Source of the DNA: Candidatus Melainabacteria bacterium
GTDB taxonomy: Bacteria > Cyanobacteriota > Vampirovibrionia > Obscuribacterales > Obscuribacteraceae
NCBI GenBank assembly: GCA_003963305.1
Contig: RXJR01000036.1
Span: 62,001 to 126,000, forward strand
Direction: 5' to 3'
DNA length: 64,000 nucleotides
Within the stretch, counting starts at the first letter, position 1. Every line of letters starts with the position of its first letter. The position numbers and the translations under genes were made by a program. Positions 1-8,784 of the stretch are shown here, piece by piece. Under the pieces are notes generated by a model, which was given only the letters and a program-made list of their open reading frames with translations, did no database searches and was not told where the DNA came from.

Positions 1-91
1 CAAAGAATCGGTAAGCCCACACCTGTCACAGATATCTGACACGCTCCTGCGCAGCTCTATGCTAGGATTGTCGGACTGTTGGGTTATAAAA

Positions 92-118
92 TGATTCTGG
101 TATAGCCGCTCAGAATCA
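92..118 (+). promoter_or_regulatory. Inverted repeat upstream of the sensor kinase gene
   Basis: Two perfect 8-base arms (TGATTCTG and CAGAATCA) are separated by 11 bases. The repeat ends 16 bases before the TTG start of the kinase at 135. It could be an operator or a hairpin in the 5' leader. No matching regulator can be named, so the role is inference from position and symmetry only. Confidence 0.35.
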
Positions 119-134
119 GAAAACTGGGAAGCGA

Positions 135-1967
135 TTGAAGAGGCGATTCTCACTATTTTCAAAGGGCGTACTGCTGGTAGCAGTACCAGTTTTGTTCGAG
201 ATATTGTTTGTAGTCAGTTTGTTCTTACTGGTTGTCCAATCGCAACAACAGGCCCTACAACGAGCCCACATTCTTTCGAACTTTCAAGAAATTGCAGCAG
301 CATCATCAGATGGCTACCTGGCTATTTTTTCTTCCATTTCTTATGCCACACTGCCGACCAAACAGTCTTTTGATGACTACAACAACGCGCGCAACAAATA
401 CATTCAGCACGTCAAATCGATCCAAAACATAAGCTCGCATCCGCTCACGATTAAGAGTGTAAAAGCAGTTACTGATGCATCGAAGATAGCTCTCAGTCTT
501 CTCGACGAAATAGACCTGAAAGTACAGCACAATGATCTGGCTATCTATGAAGGATTTCAGTACAGTCGTCGCGCCATGCAAATCGCAAAAGAATTAAAAG
601 CGCAATTGACAAACTTTCGAACCGAATATCAGAACGCACTAATTGAAAGTGACGAGGAAGCAGCACGGTTTCAGGCGCTGCTTCAAAATTACGTAATCGG
701 GGGCATTCTCGGCAGCATCGTAATTGCATTCGGACTATGTTTCTACTTCAGCAAATCAATCGTTGCGAGGCTCAAGATCGTCAAAGACAACAGCGTCCGC
801 ATAGCCGCCGAAGCGCCGCTAAACAAACCAATCTCCGGCAGCGATGAGATCACCGATCTCGACAAATCAATCAGAGGAATGTCTAAAATCATTTCGGAAA
901 CAAGGGAAAGTGAAAGAGCAGTACTCGAAAATGCCTCCGATATCATTTGCACCATAGACTCCCAGGGCAGATTTTCGTCGATCAACCCCGCATCCTTACG
1001 AATCTGGGGTTACGATCCAGACGATCTGCGCGGGCGCCGGTGCGTCGACGTTCTCGCCGAAGATAGCAAGACTTCACTTCCTTCAAACAAAGAGGCGCTT
1101 GCTGCACATCCAGGTGGGCAGTTCGAGAATCGCATTATCGCCAAAGATGGAACGCATCGAGACATGCTCTGGTCTGTGCAAAAATCAGAAGACGAACAAT
1201 CGATGTTTTGCGTTGTTCATGACATCACCGAACGAAAAGAAGCTGAACGCTTCAAGCAACAATTGACCGCCGTCGTCAGTCACGACTTGCGCACCCCGCT
1301 CACCTCGATGCAGGGCGCTCTCACGCTTTTGGGCATGGGCGCACTGGGCGAACTACCCGAAGCAGCAGCGAAGAAGATTCAAATTCTCGATTCTGAGATC
1401 GTTCGGCTGATTGCTATTACGAATGATCTTCTGGAAATGGAAAGCCTCACTTCGGGCAAACTCGAACTCTTCATACGCGAAACAGATCTGGCAGATCTGC
1501 TCGAGCGCTGCAAAGACTCAGTGGAAACGTTTGCCGAGCAGCACGGCGTTAAAATCGTTACGGCTTCAACGGATCTGGTTATAAACACCGATGCAGATCG
1601 CTTAGCCCGTGTTCTTATTAACTTGCTCGGTAACGCGATCAAATTTTCACCGGCGGGAGAAACTGTATATGTCGACGTGAATGCTGCCGAAACGGACTTA
1701 GAAATATCCGTTACAGACCACGGCAGAGGTATTCCTGATGGCTATCACGAAGTGATTTTCGAACGGTTCAAGCAGGTCGAAGAAGCAGATGCAAAACAGA
1801 AGGGCGGCTCTGGTTTGGGACTGGCAATCTGCAAGTCGATAATTGAACAACTCGGCGGCACAATCGGTGTGGAAAGTACATTAGGAAAAGGAAGCCGCTT
1901 CTGGTTCAAGCTTCCCCTTACTTGTCTGACAGAACATCCAAAAGCAAGCCGCGGTCAGGTCCACTGA
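135..1967 (+). CDS. Membrane sensor histidine kinase with PAS domain
   Basis: A 610-residue two-component sensor that should autophosphorylate on His and pass phosphate to an unlinked response regulator. In order: TM helix (about 8-34), extracytoplasmic sensor region (about 35-185), second TM helix (about 187-207), HAMP linker, PAS domain (about 262-370), HisKA with phospho-accepting His383 in SHDLRTPL, and HATPase_c with N-box NLLGNAIKF, G1 DHGRGIP (Asp528) and G2 GSGLGLAI. All catalytic boxes are intact, unlike those of its two paralogs at 52-56 kb. The start is TTG with GGGAAG just upstream. No response regulator is adjacent. Its last 50 bases overlap the 3' end of the convergent SGNH gene. 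The signal sensed is unknown. Confidence 0.93.
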   Translation: MKRRFSLFSKGVLLVAVPVLFEILFVVSLFLLVVQSQQQALQRAHILSNFQEIAAASSDGYLAIFSSISYATLPTKQSFDDYNNARNKYIQHVKSIQNISSHPLTIKSVKAVTDASKIALSLLDEIDLKVQHNDLAIYEGFQYSRRAMQIAKELKAQLTNFRTEYQNALIESDEEAARFQALLQNYVIGGILGSIVIAFGLCFYFSKSIVARLKIVKDNSVRIAAEAPLNKPISGSDEITDLDKSIRGMSKIISETRESERAVLENASDIICTIDSQGRFSSINPASLRIWGYDPDDLRGRRCVDVLAEDSKTSLPSNKEALAAHPGGQFENRIIAKDGTHRDMLWSVQKSEDEQSMFCVVHDITERKEAERFKQQLTAVVSHDLRTPLTSMQGALTLLGMGALGELPEAAAKKIQILDSEIVRLIAITNDLLEMESLTSGKLELFIRETDLADLLERCKDSVETFAEQHGVKIVTASTDLVINTDADRLARVLINLLGNAIKFSPAGETVYVDVNAAETDLEISVTDHGRGIPDGYHEVIFERFKQVEEADAKQKGGSGLGLAICKSIIEQLGGTIGVESTLGKGSRFWFKLPLTCLTEHPKASRGQVH

Positions 1968-3468
1968 ACTGCGCTAAAATGCGCAACGTATTAACGTGAG
2001 TGGAGCGAGGTGTCGGCGGTACAGTCCAGACCTCGAAGTTACCTTTCTTCTGCCCAAGATCTGTCAGCGCGCCATCATCGAAGTGTTTATCAGGATCTTC
2101 CGCGCTGTAATAAATCTGGGCGCTCTTCAAACATTTGCCATTCAAACTTATGCTTTTGACGTTCACCGGCGTTTCGAAATTGAGCGAGACAAAAGGTTTG
2201 CGAAGCGGCATAGTCAGCATCTCTTCATCGTTTTCCGGATATTCGAAATAGATGTGATTGGCGTCCTGTCTCAAGTGAATCAAAGCCGGTGTCCAGTCAT
2301 TGACCCTACGCACGGTAGCAGTCTCGACGGGCATTGTTTTCTTACCCAGAACTTGAGGATATTTTGACTCTAAAATGTTCGCGGCTTCTACAGCATGCAC
2401 GTAAGTACCCATCGGTCCTGGATGTCCGTTTGCCGGGTTGATGCCAAGCCACAGGGGCGGATCAGGAGAGTAGAATCGCGGATCTGACTTAGCAAAGCTG
2501 CAAAACGAATCCAGCGCATCATGCCATTCAATTTGATTCTGATTAAACAAAGCAGCTACCTTGTTGTAGCGAGCTTCGTAGTAATTGCGAATTTTATCGA
2601 TCAGCGTCTTGCCGGGCAACGGCTTTTCAGTGGCGTATACGCAGCACGGCAGAGTCACCACAAATGATGGCACGTGCAGCGAATTCAAATACTTGCCCAG
2701 TTCAGAAACGGTGCCCTCATATTCTTGCCAGTTCTTGCCCTCGAGCAGCTTCAACTCCCAGTTGGCAAAATCAAAGCCATATTTTTCGCCGGACAAACGA
2801 AATGTGAGAGTTCCCTTCCTCAGCCCATTGAACAGTTCATCCGAAAGATTCGGAAACAGGTCCGAAAAAATGGATTTCGGTCGCTCGGGAATATCATCAC
2901 CCGGCAACACGATCGTTTTGACAATGCCAAAACCGGCCTTATCACTGCCTTCATCAGGGTCATTTGTGACATAGCCCCAGATCACCGCATCAGGCTTATA
3001 AATTGGCACAAGCTTTTTAGCCCACTCCAGCTCCATTTTGGTAGAAGCACCGGACATACCGGCAGCGATCACTTCGACGTCGTTATATCCGCGGCGCTGC
3101 AATTCCCGTTGCAGTTGACGCCACCAGATTGTATTCATATTGGCGTAGCCGCTGCCCCAGACGAATGAGTCTCCCATGACCAGAATTCGTTTCGACTTAG
3201 GACATTTCTCCTGGACCTGAAATCCCTCGGAGCGCCAAACAGGGTTATTTGCGTCAGCCCAGTTCCTTTTCTTGATTTGACTGAGCAGACGATTGTTTTC
3301 CTGGCGCCATGAGTACGAGCAAATTTTGCCTTTGTCTTCGAGATAGGTGAGTACAAACGCATCAATGAAGAAACAAACAGCCAATATTCCGATAAAGGAG
3401 TAGAGGAAGTAATTGAACGCCAGTCCTGGCAGGATATCGAAGCGCTTGTTGAAGATCTTGATTTTCAC
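1918..3468 (-). CDS. SGNH/GDSL-type hydrolase, paralog 1
   Basis: 516 residues. An N-terminal TM helix (about 18-40) anchors an SGNH-fold domain on the outside of the membrane. The nucleophile elbow is MGDSFVWG (Ser101), a conserved Asn lies in YVTNDPDEG, and NGHPGP is a likely place for the catalytic His. This fold serves esterases and O-acetyltransferases acting on glycans. Residues from about 385 to the end form a separate domain shared with the paralogs at 5925 and 8785 and not recognised. Last gene of the SGNH2-carbamoyltransferase-SxtJ operon, 20 bp after the previous gene; GTG start. Context suggests modification of a cell-surface polymer, but the substrate cannot be read from sequence. 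Its 3' end overlaps the kinase gene at 135 by 50 bp. Confidence 0.85.
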   Translation of the reverse strand: MKIKIFNKRFDILPGLAFNYFLYSFIGILAVCFFIDAFVLTYLEDKGKICSYSWRQENNRLLSQIKKRNWADANNPVWRSEGFQVQEKCPKSKRILVMGDSFVWGSGYANMNTIWWRQLQRELQRRGYNDVEVIAAGMSGASTKMELEWAKKLVPIYKPDAVIWGYVTNDPDEGSDKAGFGIVKTIVLPGDDIPERPKSIFSDLFPNLSDELFNGLRKGTLTFRLSGEKYGFDFANWELKLLEGKNWQEYEGTVSELGKYLNSLHVPSFVVTLPCCVYATEKPLPGKTLIDKIRNYYEARYNKVAALFNQNQIEWHDALDSFCSFAKSDPRFYSPDPPLWLGINPANGHPGPMGTYVHAVEAANILESKYPQVLGKKTMPVETATVRRVNDWTPALIHLRQDANHIYFEYPENDEEMLTMPLRKPFVSLNFETPVNVKSISLNGKCLKSAQIYYSAEDPDKHFDDGALTDLGQKKGNFEVWTVPPTPRSTHVNTLRILAQFSGPDRGLLLDVLSDK

Positions 3469-3488
3469 GAAATTCTACGAGATGGTGC

Positions 3489-4097
3489 CTAAAACAGAGT
3501 GTAGATCAATGGAGCAATGGCAGAACTTTGCACCAAAACGCCCATCAAACCGAGCACCAGAAACAGTACCAGGCAGGGCAGAAGAATCAGCTGTCCGTGC
3601 TCGGTGAAATAGCGAAATGCATGCAATGAATTCAAAAGCATAGAGCTCTTCTGGTTGCCTTTGACAGTGCTGTTCTGAGAGGTAACGTTCTTGTCCACCC
3701 AACCTTCCATGTTGGCAGGAGCTGTGCCATCCCAACTGTAGAAGGGATGCGTGCCATAGACTTTCTGGGCAATCAAACCGATGGGAAGCACTACAACGAA
3801 ATAGACTATGGCGATCAACACTTTGAATACTTGCGTAGCGACAAAGCCGCCCACCATCTGGATAGCCTTCTGCGGATAGCTGATCAAACCAGGCATGACA
3901 ACCGTGATAGCCAGAATCGCCAGTCCGACTTCACTGACTGTGAGCCAGTAGTTCTCTTGAACGAGAAAGAAATAGCGGAAGGCACCCATCAATGTAAGCA
4001 CCCAACCGAGCGCCAGACCGAAGATGATGGTGGCTTTCAGTTCCTCCATTTCCTTTCGATCGTGAAGTCGACTCAGGTACGTCGAATGATTAGTCAA
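3489..4097 (-). CDS. Fused SxtJ-like and DUF5989-like membrane protein
   Basis: About 202 residues. Three N-terminal TM helices, with VVVLPIGLIAQKVYG in the third, match my memory of the SxtJ family. The C-terminal helix ending QSSAIAPLIYTLF matches the end of DUF5989 (SxtK-like) proteins. These are usually two small genes next to a carbamoyltransferase; here they are one polypeptide, with a linker of about 60 residues. I chose the TTG at 4097 because the strong AGGAGG (4105-4110) lies 7 bases before it but only 1 base before the in-frame TTG at 4103. It overlaps the end of the carbamoyltransferase gene by 8 bases, so translation is probably coupled. Function is unknown; a membrane partner of the carbamoyltransferase is the natural guess. 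Confidence 0.85.
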   Translation of the reverse strand: MTNHSTYLSRLHDRKEMEELKATIIFGLALGWVLTLMGAFRYFFLVQENYWLTVSEVGLAILAITVVMPGLISYPQKAIQMVGGFVATQVFKVLIAIVYFVVVLPIGLIAQKVYGTHPFYSWDGTAPANMEGWVDKNVTSQNSTVKGNQKSSMLLNSLHAFRYFTEHGQLILLPCLVLFLVLGLMGVLVQSSAIAPLIYTLF

Positions 4098-5928
4098 GTT
4101 CAAACCTCCTTAACCATTTTTCTCTGTCTGCATCGTTAAGCGGACGATTCTTCTGCTCTTCGCGTCTCATGAATCGATTACCGACAACGAGACAGTCAAT
4201 TTCAGTCGCCATAAAGCAGCGATAAGCATCTTCAGCTGAGTTGACAATCGGCTCACCGCGCACATTGAATGAAGTGTTGACGATAACCGAAGAACCAGTC
4301 TTCTCTTTGAACTGAGTTATTACATCGTAAATAAAAGGATTACGCTCACGGTCAATGGTTTGAACACGAGCCGAATAGTCGACGTGGGTAACTGCTGGAA
4401 TTTCACTGCGGATCTGCTTCAACTTGTCGATACCGAATGAGCCGTCATCCACAACCTCTTTCCGCCTGCCTGCTGCCACAGGGTAGCAGAGGAGCATGTA
4501 AGGGCTCTCTTGCGGAATGTCGAAATATTTGGTGGCATCTTCCGCCAGCACCATCGGAGCAAAAGGTCTGAAACTCTCTCTGAATTTGACTTTCAAATTG
4601 AGATGGCTCTGCATATTCTGACTGCGAGCGTCAGCTAGAATCGACCGCGATCCCAGGGCTCGTGGACCGAACTCGGCGCTGCCTCTTGCTACCGCCACAA
4701 TTTTCCCGTCAGCGATAGCGCCGGCAATCTTCGACTTCAATTCCTCATCTGTGCACTTGTCCCAGACAGCGCCCATGCGATTGAGAACTTCATCATCATC
4801 GCGAGAGGTAGGTTCGATTTCATACCCGAGGAAAGCACCATGCATGGCGTCTGGCTTTTGCACTATGCGTTCGTTGCCTAACTCATGGTGCCACATCCAC
4901 AAAGCAGCACCGAGCGCACCGCCGGCATCACCGGCAGCAGGCTGAATCCAGATCTTCTCAAATGGACCTTCTCTGGAAAGTAATCCTGTTGCCACTACAT
5001 TCAGTGACACACCACCGGCCATGACGAGATTCTTCATGCCCGTCTCTTTGTAAACGTAGGCGCCCATCTTCAGAACGATCTCATTGAGAACAGCCTGGAT
5101 GCTCGCTGCCAGGTCCATCTCACGCTGTGTAATCATAGACTCAGCCTCACGCGGCGGTCCACCAAAAAGCTGATGGAATCTGGCGTTTGTCATCTCCAGA
5201 CCGCCGACGTAATTGAAATAGTGCTGGTTCAGAACAATCGCACCATCATCCTGAATCTGGATCAATTTGTCTTTGATGATATCGGCATACTTGGGCTCGC
5301 CATAAGGCGCAAGACCCATGAGCTTGTACTCACCGCTGTTGATTTTGAATCCCGTATACGAGGTGAAGGCGGAATACAGCAAACCGACTGAATTTGGAAA
5401 ACGGATATGCTTAATAAGCTCAATCTGATTTTTCTTGCCTGTGCCAAAAGTGGTTGTTGACCATTCTCCAACACCATCGATGGTCAATATAGCGGCTTCT
5501 TCAAATGGCGAGGGATAGAATGTGCTGGCAGCATGCGACATGTGATGGTCGCAGAAATGCACGTGCTTGTTTACACCCAGCTCCTTCGACATCTCGTGCC
5601 CCATCCAGAGTTTCTTGGAAAGCCACGATGGCAGAGCTCTGACAAAGCTGGGAAGACTGGCCGGGGCAGTGACGTGATAAGTAGTGAGCAATCGCTCAAA
5701 CTTCGCATAAGGATTTTCGTAAAAGACGATGTGATCGATATCGTGCTCGGTTATTTTCGCCGTTTCCAGACAGAAGTTGACGGAGTTATGAGGAAACGAG
5801 CTGTCGCCTTTATTTCGAGTGAATCGCTCTTCTTGAGCAGCGGCGACACAAACGCCGTCTTCCAGCAAAGCGGCCGCGGAATCGTGGTAGTAGGCGGATA
5901 TTCCGAGTACCCTCGTTTTCGAACTCAT
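4090..5928 (-). CDS. Carbamoyltransferase, NodU/CmcH/SxtI family
   Basis: 612 residues, a full-length member. It transfers a carbamoyl group from carbamoyl phosphate to a hydroxyl of a sugar or small molecule through a carbamoyl-adenylate. The N-terminal Kae1-like domain shows GISAYYHDSAAALL, EERFTRNKGD, the metal-binding DHHMSHAAS and LTIDGVGEW. The C-terminal domain shows FGPRALGSRSILADAR and the closing VNTSFNVRGEPIVNS. ATG start with AGGAG 7 bases upstream. The start overlaps the stop of SGNH paralog 2 in an ATGA, and its end overlaps the SxtJ-DUF5989 gene, so the three are one translationally coupled unit. The acceptor is unknown; the SGNH neighbours suggest a surface glycan rather than a toxin. 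carB, encoding the donor-making enzyme, lies 4.4 kb upstream on the same strand. Confidence 0.95.
   Translation of the reverse strand: MSSKTRVLGISAYYHDSAAALLEDGVCVAAAQEERFTRNKGDSSFPHNSVNFCLETAKITEHDIDHIVFYENPYAKFERLLTTYHVTAPASLPSFVRALPSWLSKKLWMGHEMSKELGVNKHVHFCDHHMSHAASTFYPSPFEEAAILTIDGVGEWSTTTFGTGKKNQIELIKHIRFPNSVGLLYSAFTSYTGFKINSGEYKLMGLAPYGEPKYADIIKDKLIQIQDDGAIVLNQHYFNYVGGLEMTNARFHQLFGGPPREAESMITQREMDLAASIQAVLNEIVLKMGAYVYKETGMKNLVMAGGVSLNVVATGLLSREGPFEKIWIQPAAGDAGGALGAALWMWHHELGNERIVQKPDAMHGAFLGYEIEPTSRDDDEVLNRMGAVWDKCTDEELKSKIAGAIADGKIVAVARGSAEFGPRALGSRSILADARSQNMQSHLNLKVKFRESFRPFAPMVLAEDATKYFDIPQESPYMLLCYPVAAGRRKEVVDDGSFGIDKLKQIRSEIPAVTHVDYSARVQTIDRERNPFIYDVITQFKEKTGSSVIVNTSFNVRGEPIVNSAEDAYRCFMATEIDCLVVGNRFMRREEQKNRPLNDADREKWLRRFELD
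4105..4110 (-). promoter_or_regulatory. Ribosome binding site deciding the SxtJ-DUF5989 start
   Basis: A perfect AGGAGG inside the end region of the carbamoyltransferase gene. Its spacing (7 bases) selects the TTG at 4097 over the one at 4103. Confidence 0.7.
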
Positions 5929-7505
5929 TGAGCAGCTCCTGCAGTTGGTATCATGTCCAAAATTATTCCGTGATTAGCACCTTTGAATTTCGCATTGACG
6001 CGCACTGAGCTCACGGGCCAGGCTGCGTATTTATCGGGAATCTTCCAGCAACTGGAGCCACCTTTCTTGATGCCCAGCTCGACTGGAATGCCGTCGTCAT
6101 AATTTTTTGTTGGCTCTTCAAATGTCACCGAGATATCGCCTTCTTTCAGCTGCTCTCCGATCAGTTTGATTTCCGACAAGCGGGTGGCGTGAGCTAAATT
6201 CAAAAGTACGAAGGGCTTGCGCAATGGCATAGACAAAAGATCCGACTCGCTCTCTGGATAAACGAAGAAGGCGTGCTCCTTGTTCTGGCGCAATTGAATA
6301 TCGGAAGGAACACAATCGTTGATCACAGGCAGGTTGCTGACCGGCTTGTCGAGTGTGCGCGGACCGAGCACATCTTTGTAATTGGCCTCAATGTAATCGG
6401 CAGCCTTGACTGCATAGAAATGACAGGCGAGAGATCCCGGGTGCGAATTAACGGGATTGATCAGATACAAGAACTTCTGTGATTCGCTGCCGGGTGCAGC
6501 ATGCGACGACACGTAAGCGATAAAGTCATTGAGGATGTCGTAAAACGGCATTCCAGCCAGAGTAAAAGCTTGCCTGACCGGTGCATAACGGTCTTCATAG
6601 TAGCGTCTTATATTTTCGTAGAAGGCACGTCCGGTGAAAGTCTCGTTCTTATCGTGGCTCGACGGAAAAACTACAGCGTTGGGAAAAGTAATGTAGAAAG
6701 CTGGAACACCTGACTGCTTGGAAAATTCGGCAACATTCTCAACTGTCTTTTTGTAGTGCTCGAAGTTATCGCCCTCGACAATCTTCTGCTCCCAGTCACC
6801 AAACTGCCAGCCATAGCGATCACCGGCAAGAATCTCACCGCGGCGTTTTTTGCGAATCGCCAGTAGCTGTTCCGCCAAATTCGGGAAGGCTCCTTCCATA
6901 AGCTTGGTGGCGCGCTCAGGGAAATCCTCATCTTTCGGCACAATCAGAGCTTTGCAGACATGCCCTCCCGTCGGGGCGATCTGCTCACCTTCATCAGGAT
7001 CATTGGTGACGTATCCCCAGACAACCAGGTCAGGTTTGTACTCAGGAATCAATTTTTTCGCCCAACCGAGCTCTCTCCAGGTGGCTGCGCCACGCAGACC
7101 GGCACCAACAACTTCGACGTCGTGATATCCACGACGCTCGAGTTCGAGCTGTAATTGACGCCACCAGATCGTGTTCAGGTTGGAGTAACCATGCCCCCAG
7201 ACATATGAGTCGCCCAGCACGAGAATGCGCTTTTTGGTGTGCTTTTCCGCCGAGACGGGAAACAGATCAGAGCGCCAGACAGGATTGACATCATCCGCTT
7301 TGTTGCGGACGTGCATCCAGTGCAGCAACTTCTCATTTTCGGCTTTCCAACCAGTTGAAGCGATTTTCCCCGAATCTTCCATCGTCGGAATTACATATGC
7401 ATCGACGGCAAAGCAGAGACCCAGAAGAATCGCAACAGATATAAGCAGATAGCGGATGGCTACTGCATTTCCTCTGGTCAGCTTTTTCAAGACGGAGACG
7501 AACAT
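5925..7505 (-). CDS. SGNH/GDSL-type hydrolase, paralog 2
   Basis: 526 residues, same architecture as the genes at 1918 and 8785: N-terminal TM helix (about 18-37), SGNH domain with LGDSYVWG (nucleophile Ser100), YVTNDPDEG, a later NSHPGS His motif, and the shared C-terminal module (about 395-520). It is the most divergent of the three around the motifs. First gene of the operon that continues into the carbamoyltransferase through an ATGA overlap. ATG start with GGAGTGGA upstream. Likely membrane-anchored and facing outward, acting on the same polymer or lipid as the carbamoyltransferase product; this is inference. Hydrolase or acyltransferase cannot be decided. Confidence 0.87.
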   Translation of the reverse strand: MFVSVLKKLTRGNAVAIRYLLISVAILLGLCFAVDAYVIPTMEDSGKIASTGWKAENEKLLHWMHVRNKADDVNPVWRSDLFPVSAEKHTKKRILVLGDSYVWGHGYSNLNTIWWRQLQLELERRGYHDVEVVGAGLRGAATWRELGWAKKLIPEYKPDLVVWGYVTNDPDEGEQIAPTGGHVCKALIVPKDEDFPERATKLMEGAFPNLAEQLLAIRKKRRGEILAGDRYGWQFGDWEQKIVEGDNFEHYKKTVENVAEFSKQSGVPAFYITFPNAVVFPSSHDKNETFTGRAFYENIRRYYEDRYAPVRQAFTLAGMPFYDILNDFIAYVSSHAAPGSESQKFLYLINPVNSHPGSLACHFYAVKAADYIEANYKDVLGPRTLDKPVSNLPVINDCVPSDIQLRQNKEHAFFVYPESESDLLSMPLRKPFVLLNLAHATRLSEIKLIGEQLKEGDISVTFEEPTKNYDDGIPVELGIKKGGSSCWKIPDKYAAWPVSSVRVNAKFKGANHGIILDMIPTAGAAQ

Positions 7506-7536
7506 TCCACTCCAAAGGGCTTGAATGCTAAATTCA

Positions 7537-7555
7537 CATCGTTCCGGAATCGATG
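7537..7555. promoter_or_regulatory. Near-perfect palindrome upstream of the SGNH-carbamoyltransferase operon
   Basis: A 19-base palindrome (CATCGTTCCGGAATCGATG) with one mismatched pair and a single central base. It lies 32-50 bases before the start codon of the first operon gene, a place typical of an operator. No regulator is identified. Confidence 0.35.
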
Positions 7556-7748
7556 TTGCCCGGCGCCAGAATTATACAAAAGCAGGACCCATGCCGTTGT
7601 TAGGAGCACCTAATTATCCCGGCGGTGAGAGCATGCTAACAGACAGAACCACAACCCAATCCACGAAAAGCCTTACGAGAGCCCACTTTTGCAGCAGCAA
7701 AATTATGGTAACGGAATGAAAGGAAATACTTCGTATATCGATCCGACT

Positions 7749-7934
7749 CTAATGTGAGAGGAACTTATTCTCAACAAACCGCACAACAAAGCGGCTGTTG
7801 ACAAGCCAAGCAGAACAGAAAGCCACAGTTGTAAAGGTGCTGACGAGTGCAAGCACTCCTTTTCGTGGAAACAAAAGGAAGCTGCATGCTTCAATAAGAT
7901 CATCAGTAAGCTGCAATTTCGGCTTGCCTGTCAT
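7749..7934 (-). CDS. Possible small membrane protein
   Basis: A candidate of 61 residues starting with ATG: a polar start (MTGKPKLQLTDDLIEA), then one hydrophobic segment (about 29-46), then a basic-aromatic tail. The ribosome binding site is weak (GGA 6 bases upstream). It would be divergent from the hydrolase gene at 7988. No family is recognised. Composition and topology look protein-like, but length and weak initiation keep this uncertain. Confidence 0.3.
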   Translation of the reverse strand: MTGKPKLQLTDDLIEACSFLLFPRKGVLALVSTFTTVAFCSAWLVNSRFVVRFVENKFLSH

Positions 7935-7987
7935 TCTTGTCCACAGAATATAGTGGCAAAGACCACATGCGATACCAGGAGTCATTT

Positions 7988-8761
7988 GTGCGCAAAATAC
8001 TATTTCTTGCACTTGTATTCGTCGCCACACTTGCGAATGCACCAGCTTTCGCCAACAGCAAATTCGAGACAAACAGCATCACGCCAAATATTTTGGTCGT
8101 CTATTTTCACTCCTATGGTGGAAACTTTCTCGAACCTTTTGAAAAGCCGTCGACGGCTGAAAGCATAGCGAAAGCTTTACTGAAAGACATTCCCGGTGTG
8201 GCTATTCAAACAGTCGACCGAGATTCCACAGCTGCTCTGAACGGCAGTGACGGATATCGAGGCGTTTCTCAACTAATAGTCCAAGATTACGCAGCACATC
8301 CCAGTCTCAAACACGTTGTCTTATGCGGCACCTCCCTTGGTGCCTACGAAGCAGTCGCCTATCTGCATTATGCTCCAACGAATATTTTCGAGAAAATTTC
8401 CGGCATAATTTCAGTGGAACCGACCGATGATCTGGCCGAACTCTACTGGAAGACACAATCTCCTAAAGTAAGACAACTACTCTTCCAATCTTTCGGCGGC
8501 GACCCAAATAGAGAACCAGATTACTATCGCTCCCACAGCGTCAAAACCCTGTACTCCAACGTACCCGACAGACCCAACGTCAAAGTCTGCGTAGTCTCGG
8601 CCAGGCGAGATGATGTGGTGCCTCCATCTCAGCAAAGGCGCTTATGCGAAACGCTACGCCAGAAGAAATTCAAAGTGCAGTTAGTCGAGATTGACCGGGG
8701 TCACTCCATTGCCGACGCGGTCACGTACGGCGACGGGCTGCATTTCGTGACAGGCAGATAA
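7988..8761 (+). CDS. Secreted alpha/beta-hydrolase-fold protein
   Basis: About 257 residues. The N-terminus (MRKILFLALVFVATLANA, cut near AFA-NS) is a clean signal peptide if translation starts at the GTG at 7988, which has AGGAG 6 bases upstream; an ATG at 7967 and a TTG at 7937 are weaker alternatives. The nucleophile elbow is GTSLG (Ser116), followed by a likely acid in SARRDDVVPP and a likely His in DRGHS, giving a Ser-Asp-His triad in the usual order. FHSYGG near residue 42 may form the oxyanion hole. The substrate is unknown: esterase, lipase or peptidase are all possible. It faces the SGNH genes on both sides, so a part in the same envelope chemistry is conceivable but not shown. Confidence 0.85.
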   Translation: MRKILFLALVFVATLANAPAFANSKFETNSITPNILVVYFHSYGGNFLEPFEKPSTAESIAKALLKDIPGVAIQTVDRDSTAALNGSDGYRGVSQLIVQDYAAHPSLKHVVLCGTSLGAYEAVAYLHYAPTNIFEKISGIISVEPTDDLAELYWKTQSPKVRQLLFQSFGGDPNREPDYYRSHSVKTLYSNVPDRPNVKVCVVSARRDDVVPPSQQRRLCETLRQKKFKVQLVEIDRGHSIADAVTYGDGLHFVTGR

Positions 8762-8784
8762 CCGTTCAGCAATCTCTCAGCTGC

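Larger units (their letters stand above)
7506..7987. other. Intergenic stretch between divergent genes
   Basis: About 480 bases between the SGNH operon and the hydrolase gene. It holds the palindrome at 7537-7555 and a possible 61-codon gene at 7749-7934 on the minus strand. I see nothing else convincing. Confidence 0.4.

Noticed and set aside
25-45. Operator-like TGTCA/TGACA repeat around CAGATATCTG
   Set aside because: Short arms and two competing symmetries; too weak to list as a feature.
3489-5928. Saxitoxin-type biosynthesis cluster
   Set aside because: SxtI/SxtJ-like genes alone are widespread with SGNH genes and surface glycans; no polyketide synthase, amidinotransferase or other toxin genes are present.
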